13,454 nt of DNA from an uncultured Treponema sp. (GTDB lineage: Bacteria > Spirochaetota > Spirochaetia > Treponematales > Treponemataceae): positions 1 to 13,454 of the forward strand of contig NZ_CALHGC010000332.1 in the NCBI RefSeq assembly GCF_938029485.1, in the 5' to 3' direction. The translations under genes and the position numbers were made by a program. Numbering within the stretch: the first letter of the stretch is position 1; every line of letters starts with the position of its first letter. The notes beneath the pieces are model-generated. The model was not told the DNA's origin, did no database searches, and worked only from the letters and a program-made list of their open reading frames with translations. Positions 1-5,538 of this stretch are shown here, piece after piece.

Positions 1-8
1 CCCCCCCC
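1..8 (+). repeat. Poly-C tract at the 5' end of the chemoreceptor frame
   Basis: The window opens with eight C in a row, possibly more to the left. The receptor frame reads through it as Pro codons. The other two frames stop just after it, with TAA at 10-12 and TAA at 21-23. A change of one or two C between an upstream start codon and the body of the gene would therefore truncate the product. The tract is seen directly; its role as a switch is inference, because the start codon is not in the window. Confidence 0.6.
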
Positions 9-2224
9 ATAAAAATAGGATAAGCAATCCGGGCAAAAAAAGTGTAACGCAAGGGATTGGATTTAAGCTCACTTTAGTTATTTCGCTGTTGCTCTTTGTA
101 GTCTTTGCCGGAAAAGCAACTTACGATGGGGCTGTTGATTATTCAAGCGAAATCACAGATTATACTATAGAGGTAACTGCACAAGATCAGCTGTTAGCCG
201 CTAGAGTTGAACGTGTCTTTGCAGAGGTAAACCAAACCTGTCGTGATATGAGCGGTTTGGTACAACATGAACTCAGTTTACCTGCGCATCAGCGAAGCAG
301 AGAGCGGATTGTAACTAGCCTTGAACTGTTGTTGAAGGAAAATACTTCGTTGACCGGTTTAGCTGCCCTGTTTGAACCGAATGCTTTTGATGAAAATGAT
401 GCAGCTTTTTCAAATAAGGGAATATACAAAGAGGATGGGCGGTTTATCCCTTATGCAGTAAAAAACGGAAACAGCATTATCGTCCGTTCAGTCGAATTTG
501 ATTCATCAGCTGAAATGTGGTATACGGCTCCCATTCGGGATAGCAAAACCGTTTTAATTTCTCCTTTTAAAAGCGATGATGATATTCTTACGACGCTTGC
601 AATTCCTATTGTTCATAACGGAAAGACAATAGGGGTCATCGAAGCTGATATTGACGTTACCTATCTTCAAAAAAAATTGGAAGAAATACCCGGAACATCA
701 AAAGAAAACTTCAAAATTTTGTGCAGCGCTAACGGTACCGTCATTGCACACGGAGCAGATTCTTCGGCTATCCTTAAAAGTCAATTCGATACCAACCCCG
801 AATTTCAATCGCTTTTTGAGAAGGTCGCGCAGGGAACTATTGCCGAACAAACCGCTCTTTCTCACACATCAGGACTTACTTCAAAGTTTATTCTCGTACC
901 TGTCGCGATTAAAGGCACCGATATAAATTGGATATTCATTTCCATCACCGCTGTCAGCATATTTACCGCACAGGCAAAGCAGGCGCTTATTTCAACGGTT
1001 ATTCAATATATTGTCATTTTACTGGCAGTTGTTGTATTGCTGTATTTATTGGTTCGGCGGCAGATTAGTAAACCGCTGCAATATACCAGTGATGCGCTTA
1101 AGAATATCGCACAAGGTGATGGAGACCTTACGGTTCGACTGCCGGTACGCGGTAAAGATGAGATTGCGGAGCTTTCTCAATATTTTAATGAAACGATTGC
1201 AAAGATAGGCAAATCCATTCGAACGGTTGGCGTAAATAGCAACGACATGGAAGAAATCGGTAATAATCTTGCCTCCAACATGACCGAAACTGCCGGCGCT
1301 GTTAATGAGATAAGCTCCAACATCGACGGGGTAAAACAGCAAGCACTCACGCAAGCGGCGAGCGTAACCGAGACGGCAGCAACACTGGAAGAAATTATCC
1401 GTACCATTAAGCAGTTGAACAACAGCATAGAGGCACAGGCCGCCAGCGTTGCACAGTCATCTTCCTCCGTTGAAGAAATGGTAGCAAATATCGCTTCTAT
1501 CGGACAAACGCTCGGCAAAACCGATGATGTTATCGGCAATCTTGCTACGGCGACCGGCGCCGGTAAAGAGACAGTGGCGACAGCAAATGCCATTACGCAA
1601 AAAGTCGCCGAGGAATCGGGGTCTTTGATGGAAGCATCAAGCGTTATTCAGCATATTGCAAGTCAGACTAACCTGTTAGCGATGAATGCAGCGATCGAGG
1701 CAGCTCATGCAGGGGAAGCGGGCAAGGGGTTTGCCGTTGTCGCCGACGAAATCCGAAAGCTTGCCGAAGAATCTTCTGCGCAAGGTAAGACCATTACAGC
1801 AACGCTGAAAAGCCTCGGCAGCGAAATCGACACGCTTTCGGAGTCTTCTAAAACAGCGGAGGAAAAGTTTAATGTGATTTTTGATCTTGCCGAACAGGTA
1901 CGGACAATGAGCAATCGGTTGACCGAAGCGATGAGGGAACAGGAGAACGGCAGCAAGGAAGTACTGCAAGCGATTAAAAATATCAGTATGATAACGGTAG
2001 AAGTACAGGCCGGTTCGGAAGAGATGCTGAAAGGTGGAGAAGGGGTTGCTGCCGAAATGCGGAAACTGGACGATCTGACGCGGATCATTACTGAGAGTAT
2101 GAACGAGATGGCATCAGGCGCAGTGCAAATTAATAATGCCGTGCAAGAAGTAAATGCTCTTACGCAGAAGAATAAACAGAGTATTGAAGCATTAGCTAGT
2201 GAAGTGAGCAAGTTTAAGGTTTAG
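2..2224 (+). CDS. Methyl-accepting chemotaxis receptor (dCache-HAMP-MCP), 5' end cut by window edge
   Basis: Transmembrane chemoreceptor that senses small ligands outside the cytoplasmic membrane and controls the CheA/CheW kinase complex. The frame is open from base 2 to the TAG at 2222-2224. The first possible start in the window is a TTG at 89, but it falls inside the first membrane helix (about 59-124, GFKLTLVISLLLFVV), so the true start should lie left of the window. Order of parts: helix 1; a periplasmic Cache-type sensor (about 150-950, with MWYTAP and IGVIEADIDV); helix 2 (about 973-1059); HAMP (about 1060-1215, with KDEIAELSQYFN); and the cytoplasmic signalling coiled coil to the end. 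The conserved hairpin tip (about 1663-1752) reads QTNLLAMNAAIEAAHAGEAG and then GFAVVADEIRKLAEESS. The C-terminus SEVSKFKV carries no CheR-binding pentapeptide. The Arg two residues before WY in amino-acid-binding dCache domains is Glu here, so the ligand is not predicted. The family call is very secure. Confidence 0.95.
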   Translation, partial: PPHKNRISNPGKKSVTQGIGFKLTLVISLLLFVVFAGKATYDGAVDYSSEITDYTIEVTAQDQLLAARVERVFAEVNQTCRDMSGLVQHELSLPAHQRSRERIVTSLELLLKENTSLTGLAALFEPNAFDENDAAFSNKGIYKEDGRFIPYAVKNGNSIIVRSVEFDSSAEMWYTAPIRDSKTVLISPFKSDDDILTTLAIPIVHNGKTIGVIEADIDVTYLQKKLEEIPGTSKENFKILCSANGTVIAHGADSSAILKSQFDTNPEFQSLFEKVAQGTIAEQTALSHTSGLTSKFILVPVAIKGTDINWIFISITAVSIFTAQAKQALISTVIQYIVILLAVVVLLYLLVRRQISKPLQYTSDALKNIAQGDGDLTVRLPVRGKDEIAELSQYFNETIAKIGKSIRTVGVNSNDMEEIGNNLASNMTETAGAVNEISSNIDGVKQQALTQAASVTETAATLEEIIRTIKQLNNSIEAQAASVAQSSSSVEEMVANIASIGQTLGKTDDVIGNLATATGAGKETVATANAITQKVAEESGSLMEASSVIQHIASQTNLLAMNAAIEAAHAGEAGKGFAVVADEIRKLAEESSAQGKTITATLKSLGSEIDTLSESSKTAEEKFNVIFDLAEQVRTMSNRLTEAMREQENGSKEVLQAIKNISMITVEVQAGSEEMLKGGEGVAAEMRKLDDLTRIITESMNEMASGAVQINNAVQEVNALTQKNKQSIEALASEVSKFKV

Positions 2225-2340
2225 ATAAATCTTTTGTTCAAGGTGCGGAAAATATAATCGGCATTTTCATAGCAAGCATCATGTGCATTCGGCATCGGTG
2301 TCGTAAAACCGGCTATCAGCAGCAGCTTGTTAAAAAAAAA
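2221..2340 (-). pseudogene. C-terminal relic of a HAD (Cof/IIB-like) phosphatase
   Basis: In the 126 bp between the receptor stop and the kinase stop, the minus strand reads FFFNKLLLIAGFTTPMPN followed by AHDACYENADYIFRTLNKRFI and a TAA at 2223-2221. This resembles the tail of HAD-IIB/Cof hydrolases, where motif IV is followed by a pattern like LL..AGF..AM.NAH.....ADY. The catalytic motifs I to III and the GDxxND residues are missing, so it cannot be an active phosphatase. Its stop codon overlaps the receptor stop by 2 bases on the opposite strand. A run of nine T (minus strand, 2340-2332) sits at its left limit. It is probably the remains of a gene that once followed the kinase. The match was judged by eye and could be chance, but the pattern is long for that. 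Confidence 0.5.
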
Positions 2341-2350
2341 TGTACTTTGC

Positions 2351-2385
2351 TCAACAATCCCTGTTGCATTCAACAATCCGTTGCA
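2351..2385 (-). repeat. 19-bp-period near-duplication at the kinase stop codon
   Basis: On the plus strand TCAACAATCCCTGTTGCA (2351-2368) is followed, after one T, by TCAACAATCCGTTGCA (2370-2385). The copies are identical apart from a 2-base insertion (CT). The first three bases of the outer copy form the kinase TGA stop. The 19-base period is not a multiple of three, so the second copy is read in a different frame from the first. Confidence 0.85.
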
Positions 2386-3502
2386 GCTGCTCCCATTGGC
2401 TGTCCATAGATTTTATCAATGCAATTTGAGTGCGGGCGCGGTCAAGATTATGGGTGAGGCGGGTAGTTTTGTAGTAAATATCGCCGTTTAGATAGTCGGT
2501 CAAAAAGCGGACAGCCATAATTTGGGTTAATATTCTCCCCGATTCGGCGATAAGACTTTTTTCGTAAGCGGTTAAGCAGCCTCCAACAGTGCTGAGATAG
2601 CCGCCGATGAGTGCTTTAAAGATATTACAATCAAAGTGCACTTTCGAGAGGTCTTGTTCATCCTCGCAGGCAGTATTAGCCGCAGTACGGATAAGATCGC
2701 CTGTATCAAACAACACGGTTCCGGGCATCACCGTATCAAGATCAATTAAACAGATCGCTTCTCCGGTAGCGTCATCAAACAGGATGTTATTGAGTTTAGT
2801 GTCGTTATGAGTGATGCCGCGTTTTAGAGTTCCGTTTGCAAGCCCCTCGCTCAAGATCATCCCGCGAGCTCGATTTTCTTCCAAAAAAGCAAGTTCTTCG
2901 CGAACGCTTTCAAGCCGCCCCGCCGTATTGAGCGCAACAGCACGATCGAGCTGCTCATAGCGGCTGTGCATATTGTGAAAGTCAGGTATCGTTTCGTGCA
3001 GCGGCGGGCCGCTATAATCCGAAAGTTGCTGCTGAAAGATGCCGACCGCAGCTCCAACTTTATGTGCAAGCGCAGGACTGTCCATCTGTTCAAAGGTCGA
3101 AGCTTTTTCAATAAACAGATATGTCCGCCAATATTCACCGTCCCGATCGACATAAAAGAACCGCCCGTCTTTTGTAGGAACAAGGGTCAATACCCGGCGA
3201 GAGGCGGAAATCGTGTCTTCTACAAGAAAACGGACGTCGGCGTTTACCTTTATATCCGTATCCTCTGCAAGCTTGGCTGCAATATGTTCGGTAATATGCC
3301 GGATATTTTCTATCACTTCTGCGGGCTTTTTAAACACGTGTTTATTAATCCGCTGATGCGTGTACCGTACCTGCGTTCCCGCCTGATTCCATACCGAAAG
3401 ATATGTGTTGTTGATATGCCCTTTGCCGAAAGCTTGAAAAGACTGCAAATCCCCGTAAATGTCAAACTGCTTAAAAATTTCCGTCCTATCTTTATCGTTC
3501 AT
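2351..3502 (-). CDS. NahK-like sugar 1-kinase (APH/choline kinase fold)
   Basis: Cytoplasmic small-molecule kinase of the aminoglycoside phosphotransferase fold, closest in pattern to N-acetylhexosamine 1-kinases, which phosphorylate GlcNAc or GalNAc at C1 with ATP. In the 383-residue protein, a nucleotide-loop region FGKGHINNTY lies near 25-34. The catalytic loop is THNDTKLNNIL (231-241; catalytic Asp234, Asn239). The metal-binding segment is IDLDTVMPGTVLFDTGDL (253-270). The start is set at ATG 3502: GAGG lies 6 bases upstream, while the longer TTG option at 3514 adds only four residues and would leave that site inside the gene. It begins 17 bp after the merR stop, so the two are probably co-transcribed. 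The last residues (IVECNRDC) are altered by a local duplication. The kinase fold is secure; the exact sugar is not. Confidence 0.85.
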   Translation of the reverse strand: MNDKDRTEIFKQFDIYGDLQSFQAFGKGHINNTYLSVWNQAGTQVRYTHQRINKHVFKKPAEVIENIRHITEHIAAKLAEDTDIKVNADVRFLVEDTISASRRVLTLVPTKDGRFFYVDRDGEYWRTYLFIEKASTFEQMDSPALAHKVGAAVGIFQQQLSDYSGPPLHETIPDFHNMHSRYEQLDRAVALNTAGRLESVREELAFLEENRARGMILSEGLANGTLKRGITHNDTKLNNILFDDATGEAICLIDLDTVMPGTVLFDTGDLIRTAANTACEDEQDLSKVHFDCNIFKALIGGYLSTVGGCLTAYEKSLIAESGRILTQIMAVRFLTDYLNGDIYYKTTRLTHNLDRARTQIALIKSMDSQWEQLQRIVECNRDC

Positions 3503-3519
3503 GTTGTACCTCAACCGGA

Positions 3520-3864
3520 CTATTTAATTTTATTCTCTTGCAACAGCCGGTACATATCGAGGAGTTCGCTGCGGATACCGGAAAGCTCCGTAATCCGGCT
3601 GCTCCCTCCCTTGCCGGAAAGATCGGAGAGCAGCTGCTGTCCGGCGCCTTCAAGCGTAAACTTCCGCACCTCAATCAGATACTTCATACGGAAGATTAAA
3701 TCGAGATGATGATCGGTATAGAGCCGCCTGCCCTGCTCATCCTTTTGCGGGCGCAAAAAGGGCAGCGCTTGTTCCCAGTAGCGGAGAACATGCGCCTTGA
3801 TACCGGTTATCTTTTCAACTTCGCCGATGGAAAAGCCTGTCACGGTTTTACCCGGTCTTCCCAT
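3520..3864 (-). CDS. MerR-family transcriptional regulator
   Basis: Small DNA-binding protein of 114 residues. It has an N-terminal MerR winged helix-turn-helix (FSIGEVEKITGIKAHVLRYWEQ, then GRRLYTDHHLDLIFRMKYLI) and only a short helical tail. It has no cysteine cluster or large effector domain, so it does not look like a metal sensor. Two starts are possible. ATG at 3864 gives a 25-base overlap with der. GTG at 3843 gives a GTGA four-base stop-start overlap and an N-terminus (MTGFSIGEVEK) that looks more like the family. Both follow a copy of CCGGGTAAAA, and neither has a strong Shine-Dalgarno site, so I keep the longer frame with the GTG as a serious alternative. Lying between der and the kinase, it is probably translationally coupled to der. 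Its target is unknown. Confidence 0.85.
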   Translation of the reverse strand: MGRPGKTVTGFSIGEVEKITGIKAHVLRYWEQALPFLRPQKDEQGRRLYTDHHLDLIFRMKYLIEVRKFTLEGAGQQLLSDLSGKGGSSRITELSGIRSELLDMYRLLQENKIK

Positions 3865-5405
3865 TTTACCCGGCTGCCCTTTACCCGTACCAAAAAGGGG
3901 ATTGCGCTAAAGCCGAGGTCTTTCCGAATCCGGTTGGTGATGTACCGGAGGTAGGATTCCGAGACAAGGTCGGGCTTATTTGCAAAGATTAAAAACTCAA
4001 CCGGCCGTGCGGAGGTTTGCACCATATACTTGAGCGTAAACGAATTGCGCTGCCCGTGCGGAGGGGGCACCGCCTCAAGCCAGTCCTTGAGCGCGAGGTT
4101 GAGCGCAGAGGTTTCTACCTTTTTTGTCAACTGATCGAATAGTTCCAGTGCGGTGTTGAGCAGGTCGGGAATGCCGCTCCCTTTCTGTGCGGAAACGGGA
4201 ACAATCGGCGCATATTCCATCTTGCCGAACATAATCTTGATATGCTGCTCCGCATCGCGGAATTTTTTTTCGCCTTTCACCAAATCCCATTTATTCAACA
4301 CAAAGATAACGCCCAGCCCCCGCTTGGTCGCCTGCACGATGATCTTTTTATCCTGTTCGGTGAGTCCTTCCTCCGCATCGATCAGGTGAAACACAATGTC
4401 GGCATGTTCCAAACTCTTCATCGCGCGGACAACCGAGTAATACTCGATATCCTCTTTTACCTTTGCCTTGCGCCTAATCCCGGCGGTGTCCTGAATGATA
4501 AACTGTCTGTCTTTATAGAAAAACTCGCCTTCCACCACATCGCGCGTTGTACCGGCAATCTCCGACACAATCGATGCGGAAGTCTTAGTCAGGTAGTTGC
4601 TGAGTGTGGACTTGCCGGTGTTCGGCTTACCGATAAGTGCGATGCGGATCGCGGTATCGGCGGGCGCTTCGCATACACGCGAAAAGTCCAAGCCCTTGGT
4701 TATCTCTTCGGCAAGCGGCGTGATATTGTCCCCGTGTTCGGCACTGATACACAGGAGTGTCGGAAAGCCGAAGCTGAGGTAGTTGTAGGCTTCCGCTTCA
4801 CCGCGCCCGCCTTCGGTTTTATTCACCGCAGTGATGAGCTTATCCCAATAGGGACGCAGAAAGCGGATAAACTCTTCGTCTTCCGCAGTGGGTGCAGAGG
4901 CCTCTAATAATAGAAGAATTTTATCGGCACGGCGGAGCGCTTCCTGCGTTTTTTCTATAACCAGCTCATCCATCTGGTCTTCTTTTTCGTCGCCGCTGCG
5001 GGTCAGCTTAAAACCGCCCGTGTCCATCAGCCGTACCGGTTTCCCGTTGATAATTGCCTGTGCCTCGATGGGGTCGCGGGTTACGCCGGGCGTCGGATCG
5101 GTAATGGCGCGGCGCTTCCGCAAAAAGCGATTGAACAGGGTAGATTTCCCGACATTCGGACGCCCTGCTATCACCACAAGCGGCGTGTTCTCATATTTTT
5201 TGCGGTAGTCGAACATTGTCTCCGGTGCATCATGGCTTCCATTCATTCCGGTACCGGCTTTTGTTCGGGAAGCTGAGACTGTGTTGGTATCCACATTCGA
5301 TACGGCATCTGCAGCCACTACAGTATCGCCGTGCATGACCGTATCCGTGTCAACAATCTCATCTCTATCATTTCGCTCACTATCTATTTTGTGATGTTTA
5401 CTCAT
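3840..5405 (-). CDS. der: Ribosome-assembly GTPase Der (EngA) with N-terminal extension
   Basis: Essential tandem GTPase that binds the 50S subunit precursor. The 521-residue protein holds GTPase domain 1 (G1 GRPNVGKS 81-88, GVTRD 107-111, DTGG 128-131, G4 NKTE 195-198, SAE 221-223), domain 2 (G1 GKPNTGKS 259-266, GTTRD 285-289, DTAG 306-309, G4 NKWD 371-374, SAQ 405-407) and a C-terminal KH-like domain (about 435-510, with DWLEAVPPPHGQR). Der proteins normally start just before the first G1. Here about 73 extra residues, acidic and rich in D, T and V, come first. The ATG at 5405 has AGGA 6 bases upstream and a fitting promoter, so the extension is probably translated; a Met at residue 64 is the fallback. 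Domain 1 has Glu in place of the usual Asp in its NKxD motif. It is first in a der-merR-kinase cluster. Confidence 0.97.
   Translation of the reverse strand: MSKHHKIDSERNDRDEIVDTDTVMHGDTVVAADAVSNVDTNTVSASRTKAGTGMNGSHDAPETMFDYRKKYENTPLVVIAGRPNVGKSTLFNRFLRKRRAITDPTPGVTRDPIEAQAIINGKPVRLMDTGGFKLTRSGDEKEDQMDELVIEKTQEALRRADKILLLLEASAPTAEDEEFIRFLRPYWDKLITAVNKTEGGRGEAEAYNYLSFGFPTLLCISAEHGDNITPLAEEITKGLDFSRVCEAPADTAIRIALIGKPNTGKSTLSNYLTKTSASIVSEIAGTTRDVVEGEFFYKDRQFIIQDTAGIRRKAKVKEDIEYYSVVRAMKSLEHADIVFHLIDAEEGLTEQDKKIIVQATKRGLGVIFVLNKWDLVKGEKKFRDAEQHIKIMFGKMEYAPIVPVSAQKGSGIPDLLNTALELFDQLTKKVETSALNLALKDWLEAVPPPHGQRNSFTLKYMVQTSARPVEFLIFANKPDLVSESYLRYITNRIRKDLGFSAIPFLVRVKGSRVKWEDRVKP
3846..3873 (-). repeat. 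18-bp-period direct repeat across the der/merR junction
   Basis: TTTTACCCGG occurs at 3846-3855 and again at 3864-3873, separated by 8 bases (period 18). On the coding strand this gives Der the repeated C-terminal residues RVK-WED-RVK-P. It also places CCGGGTAAAA before both candidate merR start codons. Confidence 0.85.
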
Positions 5406-5435
5406 TATCTTTCCTTACACACTTACCGGAGTGCA

Positions 5436-5464
5436 ATTATAGAAAATTACCGCGGCCATCTCAA
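5436..5464 (-). promoter_or_regulatory. Sigma70-type promoter of der
   Basis: On the minus strand, TTGAGA (5464-5459) is followed after exactly 17 bases by a perfect TATAAT (5441-5436). This predicts a transcript start near 5429 and a leader of about 24 bases, with AGGA well placed before the der ATG. It is the best promoter match in the window. Confidence 0.75.
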
Positions 5465-5472
5465 GCACCCTA

Positions 5473-5502
5473 TTGCACTATCTGTACTATTGTCTGTACT
5501 AT
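5473..5502 (+). promoter_or_regulatory. Putative promoter of the U32 gene, with 10-bp direct repeat
   Basis: TTGCAC (5473-5478), an 18-base spacer and TACTAT (5497-5502) make a moderate sigma70-type match, with a start expected near 5509. The 10-mer TCTGTACTAT occurs twice, at 5481-5490 and 5493-5502, the second copy ending in the -10 box. The pair could be an operator, or a small duplication without function. Confidence 0.45.
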
Positions 5503-5538
5503 CTATGCAGCGCAATGCTTTTTCGCTATGATGGCGGG

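Noticed and set aside
2340..2368. Hairpin CAACA-GGGAT-TGTTG followed by nine T as a kinase terminator (minus strand)
   Set aside because: The stem is only 5 bp with few G/C, overlaps the stop codon and is 11 bases from the T run, so it is a poor intrinsic terminator.
2966..3709. Plus-strand open frame of 247 codons across kinase and merR
   Set aside because: It is antisense to two recognisable genes, with no family-like motifs and no ribosome site.
4263..4270. A8/T8 runs in der (4263-4270) and potD (12367-12374) as slippage switches
   Set aside because: They encode Lys pairs in conserved or plausible protein sequence with intact frames, and such runs are common in AT-biased coding DNA.
5473..5538. 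Longer U32 start (TTG 5473 or ATG 5515)
   Set aside because: The extra residues (MHYLYYCLYYLCS...) are unlike the family, and TTG 5473 is the likely -35 box of the gene's own promoter.
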